From NCBI RefSeq assembly GCF_019891175.1, contig NZ_CP072600.1:4588001-4652000 (forward strand): a DNA stretch of 64,000 bases, read 5' to 3'. This DNA comes from Leptothermofonsia sichuanensis E412. Its GTDB lineage: Bacteria > Cyanobacteriota > Cyanobacteriia > Leptolyngbyales > Leptolyngbyaceae. Both the position numbers and the translations under genes were made by a program. The number at the start of each line of letters is the position of its first letter. Positions within the stretch are counted from its first letter, which is position 1. The notes under the pieces are model-generated. The model saw only the letters and a list, made by a program, of their open reading frames with translations. It searched no databases and had not been told where the DNA came from. This document shows, in pieces, positions 1 to 8,051 of this stretch.

Positions 1-473
1 CCTTCTATACTGTGAATGGCTTCGGGTTGAAACTGATGGTTCTCGTCCAGGACCCAGCTTTGAGCATTCGTGGCTTTGCCCTGGAGGACGGAAACAATCA
101 GGTAGGAGTATTGGGACCAGGCAAGGCGGCGATCGCATTCTGAAGGAACCGCCGGATGGTCGGGATGGGAATGGTAAATCCCAATAATTTCCAGATTCTG
201 CTGACGGGCATCCTTCATTGCAGACAGCATTTCTTCTGGAGCAATCCAGTAGTGGTGGGCTTTAGTGGCTGGCAAATGACTGGCTGGCGCCCTCTCTAGA
301 AGCCCCTCCGCCATGTCGGCTGTCCAGCGATTTTCAGTGCTCCAAACGTTTAAGGTGACTCGCTCCAGCGCTGTGAGCTTGCCAACTAACAAACCGCAGC
401 ACTCATCAGGATAAGTCCGCTCGGCATGGCTTACGATGGTTTCTAGCTGATGATCGTTAAGGATAAGAGCCAC
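1..473 (-). CDS. M67 family (JAMM/MPN+) metallopeptidase, 3' end cut by window edge
   Basis: The reading frame runs from a GTG at 471-473 down to base 1 without a stop, so the C-terminus is outside the window. About 157 residues are visible. The protein has the family's early DECCGLLVG segment and later a full zinc motif, HSHPDHPAVPSECD, which matches H-x-H-x7-S-x2-D of JAMM deubiquitinase-like metallopeptidases. Prokaryotic members often cleave C-terminal tails of ubiquitin-like sulfur carriers, or act in cysteine and cofactor sulfur metabolism; which applies here cannot be told from this sequence. No ATG lies in frame upstream, so GTG is the likely start. Confidence 0.85.
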   Translation of the reverse strand, partial: MALILNDHQLETIVSHAERTYPDECCGLLVGKLTALERVTLNVWSTENRWTADMAEGLLERAPASHLPATKAHHYWIAPEEMLSAMKDARQQNLEIIGIYHSHPDHPAVPSECDRRLAWSQYSYLIVSVLQGKATNAQSWVLDENHQFQPEAIHSIE

Positions 474-601
474 AGCAGAAGAACAGACACACTTCAGGAA
501 CGCAACGTCCAGTCAAGTTTCCTATTGTAAAGCAGGATCTCTACCGGAATATCACTTTAAAGTTTCAGATTTTAGGATCGAGGATTGAACGACCTGTAGA
601 A

Positions 602-775
602 ATAACCACGAAGGCACAAAGGACACAAAGTAAGCTTCTGGTGCCCGATACCCTCTGGGCAGGCGGTACCAATGGATCTGAAAGCCTATCCGAAACCTTC
701 TTCAGTCTGGAGTTGAGCTTTGTCCATTGGGGCTTTTCGGATAGGCTTTTAGTGTGCTTTGTGTCTTTGTGGTTC
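602..775. repeat. Composite repeat: family A arms flanking a family D inverted repeat
   Basis: Outer arms ACCACGAAGGCACAAAGGAC (from 604) and its near complement ending at 775 enclose an inner inverted repeat, AAAGCCTATCCGAAA near 682 and TTTCGGATAGGCTTT near 735. A homologous copy in the opposite orientation lies at 2684-2811. The repeat fills most of the 474-915 gap between the peptidase and the regulator, and I see no other gene there. Confidence 0.8.
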
Positions 776-915
776 AACCTGAAACTGGCGGGTTATTTTC
801 GGCAACCTCCACTAGCCTAAATTTACATTTTCGATTAATCCACGATTCCTGAAATTTCTCACTTTTGGGTCGAGTTGACCTATTCTAGGGGTGAATCCCT
901 GTATCTTTGTGCTCT

Positions 916-1629
916 ATGCCTCTCACGATTCTTGTTGCAGATGACGATCTGGGCACCCGTCTATCTATCAGCGATTATCTTGAGGCAACCGGGTATTTTG
1001 TCGTCTCGGCTGAAAATGGCCGTGAGGCACTCAGGCTGGTTGAAGATTACCAGCCGCATCTGGTCGTAACGGATATCACCATGCCCCAGATGGACGGCTA
1101 TGAGCTGGTGCGCCAGATCCGCCAGCGTCCGGCTCTCCGATTGCTGCCAGTTGTGTTTTTAACAGCAAGAACCGAAACGCGAGAGCGGGTGCGGGGTTAT
1201 CAGATAGGCTGTGATGTTTACCTGTCTAAACCCTTTGAGTTGCAGGAACTGGGAGCGGTTATTCGCAATTTGCTGGAGCGCCAACAGATGATTGAGTCAG
1301 AATGGCGCTTTGCCAGAGGGGAAGGGGGGCTGACTGGCGAGGGAACTCAATCACCTGATGCGGCTCTTAAACCAGAAGCCCATCCAGAAACGGTGGAACC
1401 AGACAAGAAACCGCTGACCGCGATCGCGAGTGCAGCTTTCAATCTGACACCCCGCGAACAGGAGGTCTTAAAAGTACTGGCAGATGGCTTTTCCAATGTT
1501 CAAATTGGGGAACATTTGCATCTCAGCCCCCGCACCGTTGAAAAGCATGTGAGCAGTCTGCTCAAAAAAACAGACACCAGCAATCGTGCCGAACTTGTCC
1601 GCTTTGCCATGGATCACCACCTGGTATAA
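916..1629 (+). CDS. rre1: NarL/LuxR-type response regulator, Rre1 (Ycf29) type
   Basis: This 237-residue DNA-binding response regulator has a receiver domain (residues 1-118) with acidic D9-D11, phospho-acceptor D53 (VVTDITMPQMDG), T83 and K105. A variable linker (130-170) leads to a LuxR-type helix-turn-helix (about 177-232, TPREQEVLKVLADGFSN). The start MPLTILVADDDLGTR and the receiver are as I remember Rre1/Ycf29, the stress regulator paired with kinase Hik2 in cyanobacteria; the assignment rests on that resemblance. A TTG nine bases upstream is also in frame, but ATG gives the family N-terminus. It is transcribed alone, with converging minus-strand neighbours downstream. Confidence 0.8.
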   Translation: MPLTILVADDDLGTRLSISDYLEATGYFVVSAENGREALRLVEDYQPHLVVTDITMPQMDGYELVRQIRQRPALRLLPVVFLTARTETRERVRGYQIGCDVYLSKPFELQELGAVIRNLLERQQMIESEWRFARGEGGLTGEGTQSPDAALKPEAHPETVEPDKKPLTAIASAAFNLTPREQEVLKVLADGFSNVQIGEHLHLSPRTVEKHVSSLLKKTDTSNRAELVRFAMDHHLV

Positions 1630-1688
1630 GAGCGCAGAAGATAGCAAGAGCCATGGGAGTCAGGATAAGCTTGCGATCGCAAAGGCGC

Positions 1689-2183
1689 TTATGAAAGTTG
1701 GTTGCCGATTGCCAACTCCTGCTTGACGTGAGCTAACAACCCTTCACAGGCATCCAGCAGTAGATCGATAACCTGGTTAAACCCCTCCGGACCGCCGTAA
1801 TAGGGATCGGGGACTTCCTTGAGGGTGTAATCTGTACAAAAATCACACATCAAGCGGACTTTCTCCCGGTATGCTCCCTCAGGGTCAAGGTAAGTAATCT
1901 CGGCAAAATTATCCCGATCCATCGCCAGGATCAGATCAAACGCCTCAAAGTCTGACCGGGTAAATTGACGGGCACGCCCTCGCAGAACAATCCCTCGCTG
2001 CTTAGCCGCTGCGGCCATGCGGCGATCAGGCGGGCTACCGATATGGTAGCTGGAGGTGCCCGCCGAATCACACACGATATGCTCACCCAACCCAGCCTGT
2101 TGAATCAGATGATTCATAATATTCTCCGCCGATGGAGAACGGCAAATATTGCCGAGGCAGACAAAGAGTAGCTTATAGGGCAT
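1689..2183 (-). CDS. Low-molecular-weight protein tyrosine phosphatase
   Basis: The protein has 164 residues. The P-loop VCLGNICRSPSAE near the N-terminus carries the nucleophile Cys9 and Arg15 (C-x5-R-S), and the general-acid loop DPYYGG is near residue 123; both are diagnostic of LMW-PTPs. The family dephosphorylates phosphotyrosine proteins and, in some bacteria, phosphoarginine or regulators of exopolysaccharide export. The ATG at 2183 gives the normal family N-terminus; an in-frame GTG at 2198 overlaps the TAG of the upstream ybaB gene by one base and would add five residues. It is the last gene of the murC-murB-ybaB strand block, so co-transcription is likely. Confidence 0.9.
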   Translation of the reverse strand: MPYKLLFVCLGNICRSPSAENIMNHLIQQAGLGEHIVCDSAGTSSYHIGSPPDRRMAAAAKQRGIVLRGRARQFTRSDFEAFDLILAMDRDNFAEITYLDPEGAYREKVRLMCDFCTDYTLKEVPDPYYGGPEGFNQVIDLLLDACEGLLAHVKQELAIGNQLS

Positions 2184-2197
2184 TGCTGGATAGGCCA

Positions 2198-2542
2198 CTA
2201 AATTCCTGGCAGATTTAGCCCGCCAGTCAGTTCTTCCATTTTCTCCCGCATTGTTGCGGTCGATCGGTTATAAGCATCCCGCATGGCCGTTGTAACCAGA
2301 TCAGAGAGAACCTCTGCTCCCTCGCCCAAAGCCTCTGGTGAAATCGCCACTCGTAGAGGCTCTTGATTACCACTCAGAACCACCTTGACCAGTCCGCCAC
2401 CAGACTCGCCTTCAATTTCCATCTGTTCCAGTTCTTCCTGAAGGCGCTTGGCTCCTTCCTGAACCTGTTGAGCTTTTTTGAAGGCTTCCGTCAGCTCTTT
2501 CATTTTGCCAAGCCCGAAGCCAAATCCCTGTCCTTGTGACAT
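2198..2542 (-). CDS. ybaB: YbaB/EbfC family nucleoid-associated protein
   Basis: This is a 114-residue protein with the family layout: a Gly/Phe/Gln-rich start ([12 protein letters not shown]), a first helix [22 protein letters not shown], a beta section [21 protein letters not shown], and a C-terminal helix with [20 protein letters not shown]. YbaB dimers bind DNA without strict sequence specificity. The frame extends upstream to 2689, but that extension is repeat-derived intergenic DNA and the ATG at 2542 gives the usual family length. It follows murB on the same strand, an order I recall from other cyanobacteria, but the gap here is stretched by inserted repeats. The next gene starts within 15 bases of its stop. 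Confidence 0.9.
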   Translation of the reverse strand: MSQGQGFGFGLGKMKELTEAFKKAQQVQEGAKRLQEELEQMEIEGESGGGLVKVVLSGNQEPLRVAISPEALGEGAEVLSDLVTTAMRDAYNRSTATMREKMEELTGGLNLPGI

Positions 2543-2683
2543 AACGTATACGGATGATGAGTTAGTTTGAGCAGTCAACTGTCTAATTATGACATTGCTG
2601 ATTCCAGCAAAGTTATTTTTCCCAAAATCAGTCCCTTTTCCTCCAGTGCGGGTTGCCAAAAATAACTCGCCAGTTTTAGATTG

Positions 2684-2811
2684 AACCACAAAGACACAAA
2701 GCGCACTAAAAGCCTATCTGAAAAGCCCCAATGGACAAAGCTCAAACCTAGACTGAGGAAGTTTTCGGATAGGCTTTAAGAAACGTTATGTCCCCTCATG
2801 CCTTTGTGGTG
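2684..2811. repeat. Composite repeat of families A and D, opposite orientation to 602-775
   Basis: AACCACAAAGACACAAAG begins at 2684, AAAAGCCTATC follows, and the mirrored arms TTCGGATAGGCTTT and CCTTTGTGGT close it at 2811. Its middle (GCCCCAATGGACAAAGCTC) matches the complement of the copy at 602-775. It lies in the murB-ybaB gap (2543-2927). Confidence 0.8.
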
Positions 2812-2883
2812 AAAAACTTCTGCCGCAATGCACGAGTGGTTTGCCAACCTTGAAATTGTGAGTCTGGAATCAGGAAAAGGGTA

Positions 2884-2931
2884 TTATTTTGTGGGTTTTA
2901 ACCCACAAAATAATTCTTGACAGACCACTAG
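2884..2931. repeat. Family E palindrome with 30-bp identical tail, touching the murB stop
   Basis: A perfect 14-bp stem (TTATTTTGTGGGTT at 2884-2897, complement at 2900-2913) has a 2-base loop. Bases 2902-2931 are identical to the reverse complement of 63489-63518 at the other end of the window. The TAG stop of murB lies inside the shared segment. Confidence 0.85.
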
Positions 2932-3965
2932 GCCATCTGAAATTCCCCCAAAATTTTTACTTCAGGTTCCAGGCACAAAGACCACCGCTGCTCAACAGCC
3001 TGCTGGACATGGCGAATCAGATGAAAGATGTCGCTGGCGGTCGCTCCACCGCAGTTGAGGATAAAGTTGGCGTGGCGTTCTGCTATCTGGGCACCCCCAA
3101 TCTGATACCCTTTTAACCCGGTTTGCTCAATTAGCCAGCCCGCCGTATATTTGCCGGGGTTACGGAAGACGCTGCCACAACTGGGCAGATGATAGGGTTG
3201 GGTGGTTCGACGATGATTCAAATGGTCGGCTGTGGTGGCCGTGACGAGTGCCGGGTCAGCACCGGGTTGCAATTGAAAGGTTGCCTGAGTAACCACCCAT
3301 CCCTTTCCCTGCAAACAGGATGTGCGGTAGCGGTAATGCAAATCCTGGGGAAGCAAGATTTTTGAAGTGCCATCCGGTAAAAGGACTTGAGCACTGACCA
3401 GGTAGTCAGCGATGCAGCCCCCGTGGGCACCTGCGTTCATTACAACCGCACCTCCAACAGTACCAGGAATGCCAACAGACCATTCCAACCCTTGCCAGCC
3501 TTTCTCGGCAGCCTGCCAGGCCAGCCGGGGCAGTGGTTCCCCTGCACCGACAGTAACCAGCCCGGTGTCCAGGTCAAAATGGGAATGACGCAGACGACGG
3601 GTACCAATTACCAGACCGTCCAGTCCGCGATCGCTAATCAGCAAATTGGAACCAGCCCCCAGCATGGTAACGGGGAGTCCCTGGGTCTGTGCCCATTCAA
3701 AACTGGCCTGTAGTTCCTCCAGCGTCCGAGGAGCCACATACCATTCGGCAGGTCCGCCCACCCGGAAAGATGTGAGGGTCGCTAGGGGTACCAGCGATTT
3801 AATCAAATTGTCCGTTCCAGGTAGTCGCAGCAATTGAACATTATTCGCCTGAGGATACTGGTACGGTTCAAGGGTCAAACGGCTGACCCCAGACACGTTC
3901 ACTTTAGGAGGGTCGTATGAGAGAGTCATAGTATGAATATCATTCTGATGCCCCAGATTAAGCAC
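2928..3965 (-). CDS. murB: UDP-N-acetylenolpyruvoylglucosamine reductase
   Basis: MurB reduces the enolpyruvyl group of UDP-GlcNAc-enolpyruvate to give UDP-MurNAc, using FAD and NADPH, in the cytoplasmic stage of peptidoglycan synthesis. The sequence has the FAD-binding elements [11 protein letters not shown] and [19 protein letters not shown], the YRYRTS segment, SCGSVFRNP with the catalytic Ser, and the C-terminal [15 protein letters not shown] with the catalytic Glu region. Length (345 residues from 3965) is normal for type I MurB plus about 40 N-terminal residues; M13 at 3929 is an alternative start. It lies 44 bases after murC on the same strand and is almost certainly co-transcribed. 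Its stop codon sits within a dispersed repeat. Confidence 0.95.
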   Translation of the reverse strand: MLNLGHQNDIHTMTLSYDPPKVNVSGVSRLTLEPYQYPQANNVQLLRLPGTDNLIKSLVPLATLTSFRVGGPAEWYVAPRTLEELQASFEWAQTQGLPVTMLGAGSNLLISDRGLDGLVIGTRRLRHSHFDLDTGLVTVGAGEPLPRLAWQAAEKGWQGLEWSVGIPGTVGGAVVMNAGAHGGCIADYLVSAQVLLPDGTSKILLPQDLHYRYRTSCLQGKGWVVTQATFQLQPGADPALVTATTADHLNHRRTTQPYHLPSCGSVFRNPGKYTAGWLIEQTGLKGYQIGGAQIAERHANFILNCGGATASDIFHLIRHVQQAVEQRWSLCLEPEVKILGEFQMA

Positions 3966-4009
3966 CGCTGGTGAATTTCATTCTGGTAATCTCAACTGGC
4001 GAGATGAAT

Positions 4010-5575
4010 TTAAGCTTGGTTGCACAAACCTTGAGATGCTCCCTGTTCAAGGCTCTGGTAAAGCGCCATTAACTCAGGAATGAGTTGATTTAGATTTCCC
4101 GCCCCCAAAAAGAGCGCAATATCTCCCGGCATCAAAATTTCGGTCAATAGATGACTGACTGCTTTCAAAGACGCTTCATAAAAGACTTTGGAATGGTGGC
4201 TGGCTACCAGATCAGCAACCTGCTGACCCGTAACCCGACCCTGGCTCAATTCACCGGCACTGTAGATGTCAGTCAGCACAACCACGTCTGCCTCTTCAAA
4301 TGAAGTTGCAAACTCCGATAGAAAAGCTTCTGTACGGCTATAGCGATGGGGCTGAAAGATTGCCACCACTCGCCGCCGTCGTGGATTGCGCCATGCTTTT
4401 GCCTGGAGACGAGCCGCCTTCAGGGTCGCCCGGATTTCGCTGGGGTGGTGGGCATAGTCATCTACGAACAGAATTCCGTTATACTCACCCCGCTGTTCAA
4501 ACCGACGGCGGGCACCTTCAAACGTTGCAATCGCCCGGGCGATCGCTGAAAAGTCCAGCTTCAACAGGCGCCCAACAGCAACGGCTGCCAGCGCGTTACT
4601 CAAATTGTGTTGCCCCAACAGGCGAACATCCAGCCGCCCCAGAATGACCCCCCGTTCCCATACTCTGGCAGTCGTGCCATCGGGACGATAGGTAATGCAG
4701 TCAACTGTATAATCGGCTCCAGAATTGATATCCAGGCTATAGGTGATAGCAGGCTTGAGAGCGTCTCGTACCGTAGCGCAGTCGATACAACCAACCAGCG
4801 TTTGACAGCGACTGGCAAAGGCTTTAAAGATATCTACGACTTGATTCAGGTCATGGTAGTGGTCAGGGTGATCCAGTTCAATATTGGTCACGACCCCAAT
4901 TTCGGCTGCCAGTTTAACCAGAGAACCGTCTGATTCGTCTGCCTCAGCCACCAGGAAGTCGCCTCCACCAGAACGGGCATTGCCACCCCAGGCATTGACT
5001 TCGCCACCCACCACAATCGTAGGATCCAGCCCTGCTTCCAGCAGCAAGTAGCCAATCAGGCTGCTGGTTGTTGTTTTTCCATGGGTCCCGGCGACTGCCA
5101 CGCTCCGATAATCACCCATGAGTCCTGCCAGCACATCCGAGCGATGGAAGATAGGACAACCCAGTTCACGGGCGGCTACATATTCAGCGTTCGCGGCATG
5201 AATTGCCGTGGAGCAAATCACTTGCGGCAAACCATTGGTTGCGGGCTTCGCTGGCGCTGAACTATTGCCAGACATAACGCCCTGGGCTGGGGTGCTTGCC
5301 AACTCAAGAAAAGCGGAACTGGTTTTTTCGGGAGTTCGTGCTGACTCGCCAGAACCAGCATTGGACTTGAAAAACTCTAAATTGTTTGGATCCTGACTCC
5401 AAAATATATGGATGCCCTCTTCCTGCAGGCGTTGAGTAATATGACTCAATCGCAGATCTGATCCAGATACAGGCAACTTACGTTTTGCTAAAACGTAAGC
5501 AAGGGCTGACATTCCAATTCCACCAATACCAATAAAGTGAAATGGTCTGCCGGTGAAATCGACAGAGTTCAGCAT
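4010..5575 (-). CDS. murC: UDP-N-acetylmuramate--L-alanine ligase
   Basis: MurC joins L-alanine to UDP-MurNAc using ATP. Motifs in order are the N-terminal Rossmann GIGGIGMSALA (residues 16-26), the ATP loop GTHGKTTTSS, EADESDGSL, the central-domain ELDHPDHY, and the C-terminal DDYAHHPSEI and QPHRYSRT. At 521 residues it is longer than most MurC proteins (about 450-490). The excess is a Ser/Ala/Thr/Pro-rich insert at about residues 72-116 between the N-terminal fold and the conserved VICSTAIHAAN; the frame is intact and all catalytic motifs are present, so it should be active. It is the first gene of the murC-murB-ybaB-phosphatase block. Confidence 0.95.
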   Translation of the reverse strand: MLNSVDFTGRPFHFIGIGGIGMSALAYVLAKRKLPVSGSDLRLSHITQRLQEEGIHIFWSQDPNNLEFFKSNAGSGESARTPEKTSSAFLELASTPAQGVMSGNSSAPAKPATNGLPQVICSTAIHAANAEYVAARELGCPIFHRSDVLAGLMGDYRSVAVAGTHGKTTTSSLIGYLLLEAGLDPTIVVGGEVNAWGGNARSGGGDFLVAEADESDGSLVKLAAEIGVVTNIELDHPDHYHDLNQVVDIFKAFASRCQTLVGCIDCATVRDALKPAITYSLDINSGADYTVDCITYRPDGTTARVWERGVILGRLDVRLLGQHNLSNALAAVAVGRLLKLDFSAIARAIATFEGARRRFEQRGEYNGILFVDDYAHHPSEIRATLKAARLQAKAWRNPRRRRVVAIFQPHRYSRTEAFLSEFATSFEEADVVVLTDIYSAGELSQGRVTGQQVADLVASHHSKVFYEASLKAVSHLLTEILMPGDIALFLGAGNLNQLIPELMALYQSLEQGASQGLCNQA

Positions 5576-6112
5576 TCTAGCTCCTCACATACCACACCAC
5601 AGCAATATCACGCGCTATCATATCAAGGATTACCTTTATGGCGATACAGGCTTTCAATGATTTGCCCGCTGGGGAGACGTGGAGCATTATGAATAGCCTG
5701 AATTTTGATTGTCGTGAAAGTTATATCACCCCTTTCAACCTTTCTGCAGATCCTCAGTGAAATTCGTGAAACTTTTTCAATTCTTTTTCTGCCTTAAAAT
5801 TATTTAGCCTCCTGATTTAAGCTTCGATTTTGATTCCCTTCGAAGGGAGAGAAAGTTGAATTCAGGCTGGACAACGTCATCTTGATTGGGTTCATCCCTG
5901 ACGCTGAATCCGGGCAATTTAACTTAGATGAATTCAGACTTTATACTCAAATTTCCCAATGAGCATCTGTCAGAGTACACAAAAGTTTGTTTCCCATCCA
6001 GAACCCGTTGAGCAACGGTTTAATGCTTGCCATTGTCCCAGTACAGATTGCGCACGATATTAACGTTGCTGGGCTGACACAGAATTAACCCAGGCAGGGG
6101 CATACATAATTG
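5576..6112. other. Divergent intergenic region between murC and nadD
   Basis: This 537-base AT-richer gap must hold the promoters for both divergent genes. I see no conserved coding frame and no member of the repeat families found elsewhere; a minus-strand frame over 6020-6244 overlaps the start of nadD and looks like chance. Confidence 0.5.
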
Positions 6113-6724
6113 ATGGAGAACATTGGGATCTTCGGTGGTACGTTCAACCCGATCCATTGGGGGCATCTGCTCGTTGCCGAAACAGCATTTAACCAGTTTG
6201 GTCTGGATCAGGTCATCTGGGTGCCAGCCTACCAGCCTCCCCATAAACGCCAGCCTCTACCCACCTTTAGCCAGCGCCTGGAAATGGTCCAGTTAGCGAT
6301 CGCAGATCACCCTGGTTTCAGGGTATCCAGCCTGGAAGCTGAGGCACCCCATATGTCCTATGCGATTACCACCCTGGCCAGCTTACAAGCCCTTTACCCC
6401 AACACTCACTGGCACTGGATTGTTGGCATGGATGCTTTTCAAACCCTGCCTAAATGGCGCAACAGTTCAACCCTGGCAGCACAGTGCATCTGGCTTGTAG
6501 CACCCCGACGAACCGGTGGTCAGCAGGAAGGAGCACAGGCAGCGATCGACCAGCAAGTCCTTGCCCCCCTGGGTTCCCTCCGCTGGTATCCGTTGTCAAT
6601 GCCCTTGATTGAAATCTCATCCAGTTTGATTCGTCAGTACTGCCTGGAAAGTCGTTCTATCCGATATCTGGTCCCCGATCCAGTGAGAACTTACATCGAA
6701 AAGCTAAAACTATACACAAAATAA
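6113..6724 (+). CDS. nadD: Nicotinate-nucleotide adenylyltransferase
   Basis: NadD adenylates nicotinate mononucleotide to deamido-NAD. The 203-residue protein has the nucleotidyltransferase signature GGTFNPIHWGHL near residue 8, the substrate-loop region VPAYQPPHKR, the central WIVGMDAFQTLPKW typical of NadD, and the C-terminal ISSSLIRQ (SSSxIR) motif. ATG at 6113 is preferred over the adjacent in-frame TTG. Codon use and HIP1 octamers resemble the surrounding genes. It is followed after 229 bases by gap2. Confidence 0.92.
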   Translation: MENIGIFGGTFNPIHWGHLLVAETAFNQFGLDQVIWVPAYQPPHKRQPLPTFSQRLEMVQLAIADHPGFRVSSLEAEAPHMSYAITTLASLQALYPNTHWHWIVGMDAFQTLPKWRNSSTLAAQCIWLVAPRRTGGQQEGAQAAIDQQVLAPLGSLRWYPLSMPLIEISSSLIRQYCLESRSIRYLVPDPVRTYIEKLKLYTK

Positions 6725-6742
6725 GTTAAAATACCTACTCAA

Positions 6743-6902
6743 AGACTGGGGCATCTGGAGACCCAGCGCAGGACGGGGAAGCCTCGCTATCCAGTCTCGT
6801 GGGAAAAGCAAAATTCCCATAGAGGCTGAAAAGCTGATGCAGAAGTTCTTGCAGTGGTGCGGCCTGGCTACCGAGTGATTGCACTGGGATCCATAGAGTC
6901 TT
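6743..6902 (+). ncRNA. Candidate structured RNA or 5' leader upstream of gap2
   Basis: Between nadD and gap2 there are several well-paired hairpins: AGACTGG (6743-6749) with CCAGTCT (6791-6797) enclosing CTGG/CCAG (6755-6758/6763-6766), and TGGGAA (6800-6805) with TTCCCA (6814-6819). AAGACT (6742-6747) can alternatively pair with AGTCTT at 6897-6902, so two exclusive folds are possible. I do not recognise it as a known riboswitch, 6S RNA or tmRNA. It may be the gap2 leader or a separate small RNA. Confidence 0.3.
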
Positions 6903-6953
6903 ATGATCGATTTGATTGCGGGTATCTATTTAGCAGACAGAGGGTAAGACGCA

Positions 6954-7967
6954 GTGATTAGAGTAGCAATTAATGGGTTTGGACGTATCGGGCGAAATTT
7001 TGCCCGCTGCTGGCTGACAAGGGAAAACAGTCAGTTGCAGTTAGTCGCTATCAATGACACTTCTGATCCAAAAACAAACGCCCATCTATTGAAATATGAT
7101 TCAATGATCGGCACCTTTGGCGGCGAGGTCAGCGCAGATGAGAACACAATTACGGTCAACGGCCATACAATCAAATGCACCTCTGACCGCAATCCTGAAA
7201 ATTTGCCCTGGAAGGACTGGGATATTGACCTGGTGATTGAGTCTACGGGGGTCTTCGTCAGCAAAGAAGGGGCTTCTAAACACATTACAGCAGGAGCCAA
7301 GAAGGTTTTGATTACGGCTCCTGGCAAAGGCGATGATGGCACCTTTGTCGTCGGTGTTAACCACCATGACTATGATCATCACAAGCATCATGTCATCAGC
7401 AACGCAAGCTGCACAACGAACTGTCTTGCGCCAATTGCGAAAGTCCTCCACGAGAACTTTGGCATCATCAAAGGTACTATGACCACCACCCACAGCTACA
7501 CAGGTGATCAGCGTCTGCTGGATGCCAGCCACCGCGACCTGCGCCGGGCACGGGCAGCGGCGATGAACATTGTGCCCACCTCAACGGGAGCCGCCAAAGC
7601 GGTTGCCCTGGTATTGCCTGAACTGGCTGGTAAGCTGAATGGGATTGCACTGCGGGTGCCCACTCCGAACGTTTCTATCGTGGACCTGGTGGTGCAGGTT
7701 GAAAAAAGCACGATCGCTGAGCAGGTGAATGATGTCTTAAGAAGTGCTGCCGAAGGTCCTATGAAAGGAATTCTGAAGTACTGTGATCTTCCCCTGGTCT
7801 CTACCGATCATGCAGGAACTGATGAATCCTCGATTGTCGATGCTGCCCTGACGATGGTTATGGGCGGTGACATGGTGAAGGTGGTTGCCTGGTATGACAA
7901 TGAGTGGGGCTATAGCCAGCGGGTTGTAGACCTGGCTGAAACGGTTGCTCAAAAGTGGGTGGCTTAG
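6954..7967 (+). CDS. gap2: Glyceraldehyde-3-phosphate dehydrogenase, photosynthetic Gap2 type
   Basis: This 337-residue enzyme interconverts 1,3-bisphosphoglycerate and glyceraldehyde-3-phosphate in the Calvin cycle and gluconeogenesis. It has the NAD(P)-binding [10 protein letters not shown] at the N-terminus, [19 protein letters not shown] as in cyanobacterial and plastid Gap2, catalytic Cys153 in SNASCTTNC, and His180 in [14 protein letters not shown] start at 6954 follows the purine-rich AGAGGGTAAG. A long leader with possible RNA structure lies upstream. No CP12-like gene is adjacent. Confidence 0.95.
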   Translation: MIRVAINGFGRIGRNFARCWLTRENSQLQLVAINDTSDPKTNAHLLKYDSMIGTFGGEVSADENTITVNGHTIKCTSDRNPENLPWKDWDIDLVIESTGVFVSKEGASKHITAGAKKVLITAPGKGDDGTFVVGVNHHDYDHHKHHVISNASCTTNCLAPIAKVLHENFGIIKGTMTTTHSYTGDQRLLDASHRDLRRARAAAMNIVPTSTGAAKAVALVLPELAGKLNGIALRVPTPNVSIVDLVVQVEKSTIAEQVNDVLRSAAEGPMKGILKYCDLPLVSTDHAGTDESSIVDAALTMVMGGDMVKVVAWYDNEWGYSQRVVDLAETVAQKWVA

Positions 7968-8004
7968 GATTGTGAATTAAGTAACCTGAAAAATCTGGGG
8001 CTTT

Positions 8005-8050
8005 ACCACAGAGGCACAGAGGATGGGAAGCTATTTCTTTGTGCCTCTTT
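8005..8050. repeat. Family A hairpin repeat
   Basis: ACCACAGAGGCACAGAGG and the partly complementary CTTTGTGCCTCTTTCTC form a short hairpin between gap2 and the convergent gene at 8052; the repeat ends two bases from that gene's stop codon. Confidence 0.75.
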
Positions 8051-8051
8051 C

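Noticed and set aside
565-777. Minus-strand frame of 70 codons upstream of the Rre1-like gene
   Set aside because: It translates a family A/D composite repeat; the same peptides appear wherever the repeat occurs.
6725-6953. Known riboswitch, 6S RNA or SRP RNA in front of gap2
   Set aside because: I could not match conserved core sequences of the TPP, cobalamin, glutamine or guanidine riboswitches or of SRP RNA, so it is reported only as an unassigned structure.
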